Of a stretch of 64,000 bases of DNA, positions 7,775 through 16,191 are shown one piece after another. The position numbers were made by a program, and so were the translations under genes. Origin of the DNA: Ancylobacter mangrovi (GTDB lineage: Bacteria > Pseudomonadota > Alphaproteobacteria > Rhizobiales > Xanthobacteraceae); NCBI RefSeq assembly GCF_024752355.1, contig NZ_JANTHZ010000012.1:62001-126000 (forward strand), in the 5' to 3' direction. The notes under the pieces are model-generated. The model was not told the DNA's origin. It was given only the letters and a program-made list of their open reading frames with translations, and did not search any database. Numbering within the stretch: position 1 is the stretch's first letter; each line of letters starts with the position of its first letter.

Positions 7775-8317
7775 CTAGCCTCTGTCCGCCTCGGCGGGCG
7801 GGGCTTCCTCGCGCGCCCACTCGCCGGGATCGACGACGAGGCGGCCGGCGCGGATGTCGACCGTCGGCACGACGGCGCGGGTGAAGGGCAGCATCAGCGT
7901 CTTGCCGCCCTGTTCCGGCGCGATCTCGAGAATGTCGCCGGCCCCGAAATCATGCACGGCCACCACCTTGCCGAAGGGCGCGCCCTCCGTCGTGACGGCG
8001 GCGAGCCCGATCAGGTCGGCCTGGTAGAAGTCGTCCTCTTCCTCGGTCGCGGGCAGCAGGTCGCGCGCCACGAACAGGCCCTCATTGGTGAGCGCCTGCG
8101 CCGCCTCGCGGCTGTCGACGCCCTTGAGGCGGGCGACGAAATGGTCCTTCGCCGGGCGCAGCGCCGCGAACTCGAAACGCCGCCGGCCGGCCTCGTCGGT
8201 CAGCGGGCGGTAGTCGAGCAGCGCGGCCGGATCCTGCGCGAACACGAAAAGGCGCACCTCGCCCCTCACCCCGTGCGGGGCGCCGATGCGGGCGATGAGG
8301 ATGCGCTCGTTCGGCAT
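7775..8317 (-). CDS. rimM: Ribosome maturation factor RimM
   Basis: A 180-residue 16S processing factor that binds S19 and helps assemble the 30S head. It has the N-terminal RimM barrel ([21 protein letters not shown], residues 5-25) and the C-terminal PRC-barrel ([38 protein letters not shown]...[15 protein letters not shown] split by a linker). Operon position between rpsP and trmD is standard in Alphaproteobacteria. The C-terminal 20 residues are acidic/polar and probably flexible. Confidence 0.96.
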   Translation of the reverse strand: MPNERILIARIGAPHGVRGEVRLFVFAQDPAALLDYRPLTDEAGRRRFEFAALRPAKDHFVARLKGVDSREAAQALTNEGLFVARDLLPATEEEDDFYQADLIGLAAVTTEGAPFGKVVAVHDFGAGDILEIAPEQGGKTLMLPFTRAVVPTVDIRAGRLVVDPGEWAREEAPPAEADRG

Positions 8318-8339
8318 GGCGGGCTGTCACGCTCTGGGC

Positions 8340-8410
8340 CTCTCCCTCGGGAGAGACCGGGTCGGGAATCGGAGGCGATGGCCGCGACCCTCGCCCCACG
8401 CGGGGCGAGG
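8340..8410. repeat. Pair of intergenic palindromes between rpsP and rimM
   Basis: The 150-base gap contains CTCTCCC-TC-GGGAGAG (8340-8355) and CCTCGCCCC-ACGC-GGGGCGAGG (8389-8410). Similar palindromes (same CTCTCCC/GGGAGAG theme) occur in the cobS-cobT gap at 34759-34792 and 34870-34889, so they look like members of a dispersed REP-like family. As RNA hairpins inside an operon they could also stabilise or separate the rpsP and rimM messages. Confidence 0.5.
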
Positions 8411-8467
8411 AACCCGGCCGGGCCGGGCGCCTCGCCGACGCGAAGGAAAGACGTCGAAGCCCGGGCC

Positions 8468-8833
8468 TCACTCGGCCGGAGCAGCTTCCTCGCCAGCAGC
8501 GGCGGCGGCAGCGGCGGCAGCGGCACGCTCCTGCGCTTTCTTGCCCGGCTCGGCCTTCTTCGGGTTGTTGCGCGCCTCGCGCTTGCGCAGCTCGAGCGCG
8601 TCGAGGAAGCGGGCGACCCGGTCGGTCGGCTGGGCGCCCTTGGCGAGCCAGGCCTTGGCCTTCTCGACGTCGAGCACGAAGCGATCCTCGGCGTCCTTCG
8701 CCTTCAGCGGATCGAAGGTGCCGATCTTCTCGATGAAGCGGCCATCGCGCGGGGAGCGCGAATCGGCGACGACGATGCGGTAATAGGGACGCTTCTTGGC
8801 GCCACCACGGGCGAGACGGATCTTCAGGGACAT
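8468..8833 (-). CDS. rpsP: 30S ribosomal protein S16
   Basis: S16 is an assembly protein of the 30S body. Residues 1-85 hold the canonical fold ([40 protein letters not shown] split as usual, then [12 protein letters not shown]). The product is 121 residues instead of about 80-90 because of a C-terminal tail that includes a run of ten alanines followed by GEEAAPAE; the corresponding DNA is a GCC/GCG-type trinucleotide run (about 8500-8530). Ala-rich S16 tails are common in Rhizobiales. It is the first gene after ffh on the strand. Confidence 0.97.
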   Translation of the reverse strand: MSLKIRLARGGAKKRPYYRIVVADSRSPRDGRFIEKIGTFDPLKAKDAEDRFVLDVEKAKAWLAKGAQPTDRVARFLDALELRKREARNNPKKAEPGKKAQERAAAAAAAAAAGEEAAPAE

Positions 8834-8969
8834 TGGTCTTTCCTTTCAGCTAGTCGATGTCAGTCGTGTCGTGCGTCGCTTGCGGGCCGGTTCCGGAGCC
8901 CCGCGCCGGCCGCTTTCGGGCGGCGGGTGGAGAGCCGGAAGGCGAAGCTCGCGACGGTGTGTCGGATCG

Positions 8970-10511
8970 TCACTTCTTCTTGCCGAAGCCCGGCAGGCCC
9001 GGAAGCCCGCCCGGCTTGCCCAGTCCCGGCATGCCGCCGAGGCCGGGCATGTTGCCGGGGAAGTTCGGCGGCAGGTTCGGCAGGCCGCCGGCCGCGCCCT
9101 TGCCCCCGCCGGGCATCTTCTCCGCCATCTGTTTGAGCTGCTCGGGGCTCGGCATGCCGCCCCCCAGACCGAACATGTTGGCGAGACCCGCCATCGGGCC
9201 GCGCTTGGCATTGGGGCCGCCCATCGCCTTCATCATGTCCGCCATCTGGCGGTGCATCTTCATCAGGCGGTTGATTTCCTCGACCTTGGTGCCGGAGCCG
9301 GCGGCGATGCGCTTGCGGCGCGAGCCGTCGAGCAGCTTGGGATTGCGCCGCTCCTTGCGGGTCATCGAATCGATGATCGCCTTCTGGCGCTTGATCACGC
9401 CGTCATTCATGCCCGAAGCGGCGAGCTGGTTCTTCATCTTGCCGACGCCCGGCAGCATGCCCATCAGCCCGCCGAGCCCGCCCAGCTTCTCCATCTGGTC
9501 AAGCTGCATGCGCAGGTCTTCGAGGTCGAACTGCCCCTTGCGCATGCGCTCGGCGGCGGCCATCGCCTTCTCGGCGTCGATGTTCTCGACAGCCTTCTCG
9601 ACCAGCGACACCACGTCGCCCATGCCGAGGATGCGCCCGGCGACGCGGCGGGGATCGAAATCCTCCAGCGCGTCCATCTTCTCGCCGGTGCCGATCAGCT
9701 TGATCGGCTTGCCGGTGACCGCCCGCATGGAAAGGGCGGCACCGCCGCGCCCGTCGCCATCGGCGCGGGTCAGCACGATGCCGGTGAGGCCGACGCGCTC
9801 GTCGAACGCCTTGGCGGTGTTCACCGCGTCCTGGCCGGTGAGACTGTCAGCGACCAGCAGCACCTCGTGCGGCCTGGTCGCGGCCTTCACCTCGGCCACT
9901 TCCGCCATCAGCGCCTCGTCGAGCGTGACACGGCCGGCGGTGTCGAGCATCACGACGTCGTAGCCGCCGAGCCGGCCCGCCTCCATGGCGCGGCGGGCGA
10001 TCTGCACCGCACTCTGGCCGGCGACGATCGGCAGCGTGGCGACGTTCACCTGCGTGCCGAGCGTGGCGAGTTGCTCCATCGCCGCCGGGCGGCGGGTATC
10101 GAGCGAGGCCATCAGCACCTTGCGGCTGCCGCGCTCGGTCAGGCGTTTGGCGATCTTGGCGGTGGAGGTGGTCTTGCCCGAGCCCTGCAGGCCGACCATC
10201 AGCACCGGCACCGGAGGCGCGGCCTCGAGGTCGATCGGCTTGGCGTCCGAGCCCAGCATGCCGATGAGCTCGTCATGGACGATCTTCACCACCATCTGGC
10301 CGGGCGTGACCGACTTGATGACCTCCGCGCCGACCGCGCGGGCGCGCACCCGGTCGGTGAAGGAGCGCACCACGTCGAGCGCGACGTCGGCCTCGATCAG
10401 GGCCCGGCGCACCTCGCGCATGGCCTCGTTGACGTCGGCCTCGGTGAGGGCGCCGCGCTTCTTAAGCCGGTCGAGTATGCCGCCGAGGCGGTCGCTCAGT
10501 GAATCGAACAT
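8970..10511 (-). CDS. ffh: Signal recognition particle GTPase Ffh
   Basis: Ffh with 4.5S RNA targets nascent inner-membrane proteins to FtsY. The 513-residue protein has the N domain (1-90), the GTPase domain with P-loop GLQGSGKTT at 107-115, DTRRPAAMEQL, DTAGR and TRADGDGRGGAALS, then the M domain with the RNA-binding SRRKRIAAGSGTKVEEINRLMK block and the methionine-rich groove. A Gly/Pro/Met-rich tail (PGLGGMPGLGKPGGLPGLPGF) ends in KKK. The ATG at 10511 gives MFDSLSDRLGGI. rpsP follows 136 bases downstream. Confidence 0.98.
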   Translation of the reverse strand: MFDSLSDRLGGILDRLKKRGALTEADVNEAMREVRRALIEADVALDVVRSFTDRVRARAVGAEVIKSVTPGQMVVKIVHDELIGMLGSDAKPIDLEAAPPVPVLMVGLQGSGKTTSTAKIAKRLTERGSRKVLMASLDTRRPAAMEQLATLGTQVNVATLPIVAGQSAVQIARRAMEAGRLGGYDVVMLDTAGRVTLDEALMAEVAEVKAATRPHEVLLVADSLTGQDAVNTAKAFDERVGLTGIVLTRADGDGRGGAALSMRAVTGKPIKLIGTGEKMDALEDFDPRRVAGRILGMGDVVSLVEKAVENIDAEKAMAAAERMRKGQFDLEDLRMQLDQMEKLGGLGGLMGMLPGVGKMKNQLAASGMNDGVIKRQKAIIDSMTRKERRNPKLLDGSRRKRIAAGSGTKVEEINRLMKMHRQMADMMKAMGGPNAKRGPMAGLANMFGLGGGMPSPEQLKQMAEKMPGGGKGAAGGLPNLPPNFPGNMPGLGGMPGLGKPGGLPGLPGFGKKK

Positions 10512-10845
10512 GCGTTCGCCGCTCCATTCCCGCCGGTGTATCCCGCAAAGCCGAATGGCCCCCGAGGGCGCGTCGCGCTGTCGGAGGTTGACCTCCGGGC
10601 TCACGGGCCCGGGCGGTGGTTCGGCTCGCGAGATGTGCGAGGATCGGCAGGGCTGTACTTTGGGAAGGTGGCGAAGTCAAGGAAACCGGCCCGTCGCCCG
10701 CTTCCCCGGCACCTTCCCGGCCCGCTTTCCGCGCCGGCCGGATCGCCCCGCGACCCGGCCGCCCGCCATGTTCGCGCAACCTTCCGCGCGCCGCAACGCC
10801 CGGCATGACGTGCTATCATCGCACGGGAATCGTGGAAGACGGGCC
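10512..10845. promoter_or_regulatory. Divergent gap with predicted ffh promoter
   Basis: This 334-base gap lies between ffh (minus) and the small gene at 10846 (plus). On the minus strand TTGACT (10675-10680) and TACAGC (10652-10657) are separated by 17 bases: a strong -35 with a moderate -10, giving a leader of about 135 bases before ffh. I see no convincing hexamer pair for the plus strand and no other gene; the rest is GC-rich without clear repeats. Confidence 0.4.
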
Positions 10846-11061
10846 ATGGATCTGGAAGCTCACATTCTCTCCATCGTCAGCCGCAGCCGCGGCGGCCTCA
10901 CCGCCGAAAGCGTGGCCATCGCCTATGCGAAGGACATGGAGGGCGAGATCAGGTCGATCCTCGACAAGCTCGCGCGCGACGGCCTCGTCAACAAGAACCG
11001 CGGCGCCGACCAGGCGACCTACCACAAGCTGGTCGCCACCCGCAGGGTCGAGACCCGCTAG
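10846..11061 (+). CDS. Small winged-helix-like protein, function unknown
   Basis: A 71-residue protein (MDLEAHILSIVSRSRGG...YHKLVATRRVETR). The pattern of three short helices followed by a basic hairpin (EIRSILDKLARDGLVNKNRGADQATYHKL) resembles a minimal winged-helix DNA-binding fold, with LVNKNRGADQATYHKL as the wing. Target and role are unknown. The ATG at 10846 follows a modest GGAAGAC-type ribosome site. It precedes the pyruvate kinase homologue by about 100 bases on the same strand but nothing else connects them. It could be a regulator or a fold look-alike. Confidence 0.6.
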   Translation: MDLEAHILSIVSRSRGGLTAESVAIAYAKDMEGEIRSILDKLARDGLVNKNRGADQATYHKLVATRRVETR

Positions 11062-11162
11062 ACTTCCCCTACGACATAACGGTTTCCACGCACGGCCGGC
11101 CGGTCACAACCGCGCAATATCGCCCTCCTAGCCTGATCCCGTTTCATGCAGGAGCTCTGGTG

Positions 11163-12680
11163 ATGAACGTCCGCGAGAAGGCTGCCTCCCTCTCCGCCAC
11201 GGCCGACGACCTCGACGACGGCGCGCTGTTCGAGGCCGTGCTGGCGTTGCGCGGCGTGGTCGCGCAGGACGGCGCGCCGCTTGCGGCCCGCTTCGCGCAA
11301 GCGGCCGGCCGCGAGGAGCCCGCCCTCGACAACCTCGCCCATTACCTCGCCCTGCGCCATCACGACCTGCGCGGTCTGCAGCGCGAGCTGATGCGGCGCG
11401 GCCTGTCCTCGCTCGGCCGGCTGGAGAGCCGGGTGCTGCCGACCCTCGACGCGGTGCTGGCGGTGCTCGCCGCGCTCACCGGCCGCCCCGCCCCGTTCCC
11501 GGCGCCGGATGCGGCGGCCTTCTTCGCCGGCGAAGCCCGGCTCGACGCGGCGAGCGCGGCAAGCCTCGGCACGGAGCCGCCCGGGCGCTACACGAGGATC
11601 ATGGTCACGCTGCCGAGCGAGGCGGCGACCGACGCGGCCTTCGTCGCCGCCCTCGTCGAGCACGGCATGGACGTCGCGCGCATCAACTGCGCCCATGACG
11701 ATGCCGAGGCGTGGCGTGCGATGGCCCACCACGTACGCGCGGCCGGCGAGGCACAGGGCCGGCGCATCGCCGTGCTGATGGACATTGCCGGGCCGAAGAT
11801 CCGCACCGAGGCGGTGCTGCCGATGAAGAAGGGCAAGCCTTCCGGCCGGCTGATGACGGGCGACGCGCTGCGCCTCGTCGCCCAGGGCGCCCCGCGCCCG
11901 GACGAGGAGGTCTCCTTCTCCGCCGCCGTCTCGCTGCCGGAGATCGTCACCCGCCTCGCGGTCGGCGACCGCGTGCTCTATGACGACGGCAAGGTCGAGG
12001 GCGTGGTGGAGAGCCTTGCCGAGGGCGAGGCGGTGATCCGCATCCGCCATGCCCGCGAGAAGGGCACCAAGCTCAAGCCGGAGAAGGGCATCAACCTGCC
12101 CGACACCGCGCTCGGCCTCTCCCCCCTCACCGCGAAGGACGACGCCGACCTCGCCACCGTGATCGAGTGCGCGGACATGATCGGCTATTCCTTCGTCAGC
12201 CGGCCCGAGGACATCGACCTGATCGAGGCAGCGATCGCCCGCCACGGGCGCGACCCCGGCCGCCCGCTCGGGCTGATGGCGAAGATCGAGCGTCCCGACG
12301 CGGTGAAGAACCTGCCAGACCTGATCGCCCGCGCCGCCGGGCGCGGCCCGTTCAGCGTCATGATCGCGCGCGGCGACCTCGCCGCCGAGATCGGCTTCGA
12401 GCGCCTCGCCGAGATGCAGGAAGAGCTGCTGTGGATCTGCGAGGCCGCCGCCGTGCCGGCGATCTGGGCGACCCAGGTGCTGGAGGACCTGGTGCGCGAC
12501 GGCATCCCCTCGCGCGGCGAGATGACGGACGCCGCCATGGCCGCGCGCGCCGAATGCGTCATGCTGAACAAGGGGCCGGCGGTGATCGAGGCGGTCGACC
12601 TGCTCGGGCGCCTGCTCGGCCGCATGGCCGGCCATCTCGACAAGAAGACCCCGACGCTGCGCGCGCTCCGCAGCTGGTAG
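11163..12680 (+). CDS. Diverged pyruvate kinase homologue
   Basis: A 505-residue protein. Residues about 140-485 match the pyruvate kinase barrel plus B domain: DVARINCAHDD, LMDIAGPKIRTEA, RVLYDDGKVEG, KGINLPDTALGLSPLTAKDDADL, YSFVSRPEDIDL, MAKIERPDAVKNL, FSVMIARGDLAAEIGFERLAEMQEEL and AIWATQVLEDLV. Differences from true enzymes: a 140-residue helical N-terminal extension, NCAH for the usual NFSH, CVMLNKG where VMLSGET is expected, and no C-terminal allosteric domain. The key ARGDL and AKIE residues remain, so catalysis on some phospho-enol substrate is possible. AGGAG lies 8 bases before the ATG (a GTG 3 bases earlier is also possible). It may be a pyruvate kinase or a relative with changed specificity. 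Confidence 0.8.
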   Translation: MNVREKAASLSATADDLDDGALFEAVLALRGVVAQDGAPLAARFAQAAGREEPALDNLAHYLALRHHDLRGLQRELMRRGLSSLGRLESRVLPTLDAVLAVLAALTGRPAPFPAPDAAAFFAGEARLDAASAASLGTEPPGRYTRIMVTLPSEAATDAAFVAALVEHGMDVARINCAHDDAEAWRAMAHHVRAAGEAQGRRIAVLMDIAGPKIRTEAVLPMKKGKPSGRLMTGDALRLVAQGAPRPDEEVSFSAAVSLPEIVTRLAVGDRVLYDDGKVEGVVESLAEGEAVIRIRHAREKGTKLKPEKGINLPDTALGLSPLTAKDDADLATVIECADMIGYSFVSRPEDIDLIEAAIARHGRDPGRPLGLMAKIERPDAVKNLPDLIARAAGRGPFSVMIARGDLAAEIGFERLAEMQEELLWICEAAAVPAIWATQVLEDLVRDGIPSRGEMTDAAMAARAECVMLNKGPAVIEAVDLLGRLLGRMAGHLDKKTPTLRALRSW

Positions 12681-12692
12681 TCCCGGCGCGCC

Positions 12693-13103
12693 CTAGGGCG
12701 CGACAAGATAGTGGTGCGACCACTCCGAATCCGGGATCGCCGAGCCCAGCTTGTAGCTGAACGTCTTCACGTCCATGCCGTCATGCTCGGTGAGACAGTC
12801 ATAGGAGAGGTGGTACCAGGTCCGGCCGCTGCGGATCGCCGCACCCGGGGCCTTGATCCTCGGCCCTTTCAGATGCGTGTCGGAATAGGCATAGGCCACG
12901 AGTTCGTCCGGCTTCATGCCCTTGTGATCACGTCCGACCTCGCCCATCGCCTTGGTGTTGCAGCGCTGCTCTATCCGCTCGGAAGGATCGAGCATCTTCA
13001 TCTCGGCGTCGCGCGAGCGGGCCTCGGCCGTCGTTGCAACGGCGATCAGGATGAGACCGCCAAACGCGAGACACATGATGGTTGCGGTAGTCGAAGAAGA
13101 CAT
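12693..13103 (-). CDS. DUF930 domain exported protein
   Basis: A 136-residue protein with a Sec-type signal (TIMCLAFGGLILIAVATTAEA, residues about 8-28, cleavage near AEA). The mature part matches the DUF930 family of Rhizobiales: LDPSERIEQRCNTKAMGEV, PDELVAYAYSDTHLKGPRIKAPGAAIRSGRTWYHLSYDCLTE and KTFSYKLGSAIPDSEWSHHYL (quoted in parts). Two conserved cysteines (ERIEQRC and YDC) could make a periplasmic disulfide. Function of the family is unknown. It is convergent with the pyruvate kinase homologue, 12 bases between stops, and divergent from ccmC. The ATG at 13103 is chosen because it starts the signal peptide. Confidence 0.8.
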   Translation of the reverse strand: MSSSTTATIMCLAFGGLILIAVATTAEARSRDAEMKMLDPSERIEQRCNTKAMGEVGRDHKGMKPDELVAYAYSDTHLKGPRIKAPGAAIRSGRTWYHLSYDCLTEHDGMDVKTFSYKLGSAIPDSEWSHHYLVAP

Positions 13104-13236
13104 GAGCACCCGAATCCCTTTCGTATTGGCTGGTACCTTCAACCGGCCGCATGTGTCCATCCTGTGTCTTCACATCCGCGTTCTGCCGCAGGTCCACCGT
13201 GTTGCCGCCACCCGCGCGGCAGATTAGAACCGCGCC

Positions 13237-13971
13237 ATGGCGTTGATGGATCTCGCAAACCCAACCCGCTTTCTCGCCCTTTCCGGGCGCGTCCTGCCAT
13301 GGCTATCCGGTACCGCCATTGTGATCGTGGCCGTCGGGCTTGTCTTAGCATTTCGCGCCCCGGCGGATTACCAGCAGGGCGAGACGGTGCGGATCATGTA
13401 CATCCACGTGCCGTTCGCCTGGCTCGCCATGCTCGGCTACACGCTGCTGGCGCTGTCCTCGCTCGGCATCCTGGTCTGGCGCCATCCGCTGGCCGACGTC
13501 GCGCACAAGACGATGGCGCCGATCGGCGCGTGCTTCGCCTTCCTGTGCCTCGTCACCGGCTCGCTCTGGGGCCGGCCGATGTGGGGCACCTACTGGGTGT
13601 GGGACGCGCGGCTGACCTCGATGCTGGTGCTGCTGCTGCTCTATCTCGGCCTGCTGGCGCTGCGCTCGGCGATCGAGGACCCGAACCAGGCCGGCCGCGC
13701 CGCCGCGGTGCTCTCGCTGGTCGGCTTCATCAACGTGCCGATCGTCAAGTTTTCGGTCGACTGGTGGAACACGCTGCACCAGCCGGCCTCGGTGTTCCGC
13801 ATGGGCGGCTCGACGATCGACCCGAGCATGCTCTGGCCGCTGATGATCTGCGCCATCGGCTTCACGCTGGTGATGTTCGCCCTGCACATGGCGGCGATGC
13901 GCACCGAGATCCTGCGCCGGCGCCTGCGCGTGCTCGAAGCCCGCGCCGCCGCCGAAGCGGCCTATGCGTGA
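13237..13971 (+). CDS. ccmC: Haem exporter/handling protein CcmC
   Basis: CcmC binds haem at the periplasmic face and loads it onto CcmE in System I cytochrome c maturation. The 244-residue protein has six hydrophobic helices and the tryptophan-rich motif WGRPMWGTYWVWDARLTS (residues about 105-122) flanked by two histidines: H61/H65-type in VPFAW-adjacent loop (IMYIHVPFAW) and WWNTLHQPAS. The ATG at 13237 gives a typical cytoplasmic start. ccmD and ccmG follow with overlapping starts. ccmA and ccmB, usually just upstream, are not here: a DUF930 gene on the other strand precedes it. Confidence 0.95.
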   Translation: MALMDLANPTRFLALSGRVLPWLSGTAIVIVAVGLVLAFRAPADYQQGETVRIMYIHVPFAWLAMLGYTLLALSSLGILVWRHPLADVAHKTMAPIGACFAFLCLVTGSLWGRPMWGTYWVWDARLTSMLVLLLLYLGLLALRSAIEDPNQAGRAAAVLSLVGFINVPIVKFSVDWWNTLHQPASVFRMGGSTIDPSMLWPLMICAIGFTLVMFALHMAAMRTEILRRRLRVLEARAAAEAAYA

Positions 13972-13979
13972 GCCGCGCC

Positions 13980-14150
13980 ATGCTGGGTGAGCACGCCGTC
14001 TTCATCATCGCCGCCTTCGCGGCCAGCGTCGTCGTGCTCGGCCTGCTGACGCTGTGGACCGTGCTCGACGGGCGCGCCGTGCGCCGCCGGCTGGCGGAGC
14101 TGGAAGCGCGCGGCATAAGGCGTCGTTCGGCGGGCGGTGACGCCTCGTGA
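13980..14150 (+). CDS. ccmD: Haem exporter protein CcmD
   Basis: A 56-residue single-pass membrane protein that holds CcmABC and CcmE together during haem release. MLGEHAVFIIAAFAASVVVLGLLTLW is the typical CcmD N-terminus and helix, followed by a basic tail (DGRAVRRRLAELEARGIRRRS). A GTG at 13968, overlapping the ccmC stop, is in frame and would add four residues; I prefer the ATG because homologues start MLG or similar. Its stop overlaps the ccmG start (GTGA), showing coupled translation. Confidence 0.88.
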   Translation: MLGEHAVFIIAAFAASVVVLGLLTLWTVLDGRAVRRRLAELEARGIRRRSAGGDAS

Positions 14151-14773
14151 ACGCCGCCCCCCCTCCCCCCGAAGCCTCCCGCGCCGCGCCCGAGAAGCCG
14201 GCCGGGCGCACCGGCCGCCGGCTGCTGGTGCTGCTGCCGCTGATCGCCTTCGCGGCGCTGGCCGCGCTGTTCTACGGCAGGCTGTTCTCGGGCGATCCCT
14301 CGCGCCTGCCCTCGGCGCTGATCGGCCACCCCGTGCCGAACTTCGCCCTCGACCCGCTCGAGGGGCTGACGCGCGACGGCGCGCCGGTGCCGGGCATCTC
14401 CTCGGCCGGGATGAGCGGCGGCGTGACGGTGCTGAACGTCTTCGCCTCCTGGTGCGCGCCCTGCCGCGACGAGCACCCCTATCTGGTCGAACTGTCGAAG
14501 ATGCCGGGCTTCCGGCTGGTCGGGCTGAACTACAAGGACGACGGGGAGAATGCGCGCCGCTTCCTCGGCCGCTTCGGCAACCCCTATGCGGCGGTCGGCG
14601 TCGACCCCAACGGGCGCGCCGCCATCGACTGGGGCGTCTACGGCGTGCCGGAGACCTTCGTCATCGGCAAGGACGGGCGCATCGCCTACAAGTTCGTCGG
14701 CCCGATCGACGAGCAGGGGCTGCGCGAGCGGCTGGTGCCGGCGATCGAGAAGGCGATGGCCGCCGGCTCCTGA
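14147..14773 (+). CDS. ccmG: Thiol:disulfide interchange protein CcmG/DsbE
   Basis: A membrane-anchored periplasmic thioredoxin of 208 residues that reduces apocytochrome c (or CcmH) before haem attachment. It has one N-terminal helix (residues 26-43, LLVLLPLIAFAALAALF), the active site WCAPC in VFASWCAPCRDEHP, the CcmG-specific GVYGVPETFVIGKDGRI segment with the cis-proline, and a C-terminal helix. Start is GTG at 14147, overlapping the ccmD stop by 4 bases. The gene order ccmC-ccmD-ccmG is standard for Rhizobiales. Confidence 0.95.
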   Translation: MNAAPPPPEASRAAPEKPAGRTGRRLLVLLPLIAFAALAALFYGRLFSGDPSRLPSALIGHPVPNFALDPLEGLTRDGAPVPGISSAGMSGGVTVLNVFASWCAPCRDEHPYLVELSKMPGFRLVGLNYKDDGENARRFLGRFGNPYAAVGVDPNGRAAIDWGVYGVPETFVIGKDGRIAYKFVGPIDEQGLRERLVPAIEKAMAAGS

Positions 14774-14779
14774 CGGCCC

Positions 14780-15256
14780 TCAGTTCCGCTCGTCCGGCAG
14801 CGCCGGCAGCGGCATCACCTCGATCTCGTCCTCGAGCAGCGCGCGCACTTCCTCATGGCTCGCCTCGCCATGGATCAGGCGCTTCTCCTCCGCGCCCTCA
14901 TGCATGCGCCGGGCGGTCTCGGCGAACTCCTCGCCGACATAGTCGGAATGGGTGAGCACATGCTCGCGCACCGCCTTCAGCATGGCGCGAAGCTGCTGCT
15001 CCTTCTCCGACATCAGCGCGACCGGCTGCGGCGCACCGGGCGGGGCCTCGCGCGCCGGCTCCGGCTCGCTTGCCGCCTCGTCCTTGCCGGTGCCGCGCCC
15101 GAGCGAGGGCGCCATGATGGCCTTATCGACCTCGGCCGAACCGCAGGCCGGGCAGGAGACGAGCCCCCGCGCACGCTGCTCGTCATAGGCGGCCGAGTCG
15201 CGGAACCAGCTCTCGAAGCGATGGTCGTGCGCGCAGCGCAGCGAATAGAGGATCAT
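14780..15256 (-). CDS. DUF1178 family protein
   Basis: A 158-residue protein starting [27 protein letters not shown], the unmistakable DUF1178 N-terminus, with C8 and CPAC (GLVSCPACGS, about residues 33-42) forming a probable zinc ribbon. The C-terminal half (MLKAVREHVLTHSDYVGEEFAETARRMHEG) is helical. Function unknown. It overlaps the stop of the nitrilase-family gene by 4 bases (ATGA), so the two are translated together, and both follow grxC and comF in one run. Convergent with ccmG, 6 bases between stops. Confidence 0.9.
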   Translation of the reverse strand: MILYSLRCAHDHRFESWFRDSAAYDEQRARGLVSCPACGSAEVDKAIMAPSLGRGTGKDEAASEPEPAREAPPGAPQPVALMSEKEQQLRAMLKAVREHVLTHSDYVGEEFAETARRMHEGAEEKRLIHGEASHEEVRALLEDEIEVMPLPALPDERN

Positions 15257-16164
15257 GCCGCGTCACCGGAGGCGGCGAGGTGGAGCCGGCCCGTATCCGC
15301 CGGCCCGACCAGCTCGAAGCGCCGGCCGTGCTCGAGCGAGGGGATGCGGGTGCGCACCGAGGCGACCTTCGCCGGGTCGATCTCGGCGCTGATGACGCCG
15401 GGCTCGGTGCCGCCCTCGGCGAGGATCGTGCCCCACGGGTCGATGATCAGGCTGTGGCCGAAGGTCTTGCGCCCGTTCTCATGCACCCCGCCCTGCGCGG
15501 CGGCGAGCACATAGGCTCCGTTCTCGATCGCCCGCGCCCGCAGCAGCACGTGCCAGTGCGCCTCGCCGGTCGACTGGGTGAAGGCGGCGGGCACCGCGAG
15601 CATGCCGGCCCCGCCCTCGGCGAGCGCGCGGTACAGCGCGGGAAAGCGCAGGTCGTAGCAGATGGTCATGCCGAGCCCGATGCCGGGCAGCTCGGCCACC
15701 ACGGCGAGCTCGCCCGGCCGGTAGGCCGCGGATTCGCGGTAGACGTCGCCATTGGGCAGGTCGACGTCGAACATGTGGATCTTGTCGTAGCGCGCCAGGA
15801 TCGCCCCGTCCGGGCCGAGCAGGAAGGAGCGGTTGGCGGCCCGGTGCTCGCTCGCCTTCACCGCCAGCGAGCCGATGTGCAGGTGCACGCCGAGCTCGGC
15901 CGCGAGCGCGCGAAAGGCCCTGAGCGCGGGATCGCTCTCCTCCTCGTGCAGCACGGCGAACAGCGCCTGGCGGTTCTCCTCCATGGTGCCGGTCATCTCC
16001 GGCGTCTGGATGTAGCTCGCTCCGCCGGCCGCCGCCTCGCGGATCAGCTCCGACGCCGCCGCGACATTCGCCTCGACGCTCTTGGCGGTGCGCATCTGGA
16101 CCAGCGCGGCGCGGAACGGAGCGCCCCGTTCGGGCGCGTTCGCGGCTGTGGAAGCATCGGTCAT
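15253..16164 (-). CDS. Carbon-nitrogen hydrolase (Nit2/omega-amidase-like)
   Basis: A 303-residue nitrilase-superfamily hydrolase. The Glu-Lys-Cys triad is visible: E in IQTPEMTG (about residue 60), K in [14 protein letters not shown] (about 130) and C in [15 protein letters not shown] (about 165). The motif [18 protein letters not shown] and the C-terminal block [17 protein letters not shown] are typical of the Nit1/Nit2 branch, whose members hydrolyse alpha-ketoglutaramate or deaminated glutathione. The neighbour grxC makes a glutathione-repair role appealing, but the substrate is not determined by sequence. ATG at 16164; grxC lies 27 bases upstream. Confidence 0.92.
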   Translation of the reverse strand: MTDASTAANAPERGAPFRAALVQMRTAKSVEANVAAASELIREAAAGGASYIQTPEMTGTMEENRQALFAVLHEEESDPALRAFRALAAELGVHLHIGSLAVKASEHRAANRSFLLGPDGAILARYDKIHMFDVDLPNGDVYRESAAYRPGELAVVAELPGIGLGMTICYDLRFPALYRALAEGGAGMLAVPAAFTQSTGEAHWHVLLRARAIENGAYVLAAAQGGVHENGRKTFGHSLIIDPWGTILAEGGTEPGVISAEIDPAKVASVRTRIPSLEHGRRFELVGPADTGRLHLAASGDAA

Positions 16165-16191
16165 GGCGTGTCTCTGTCGGCTGAAGGTCGG

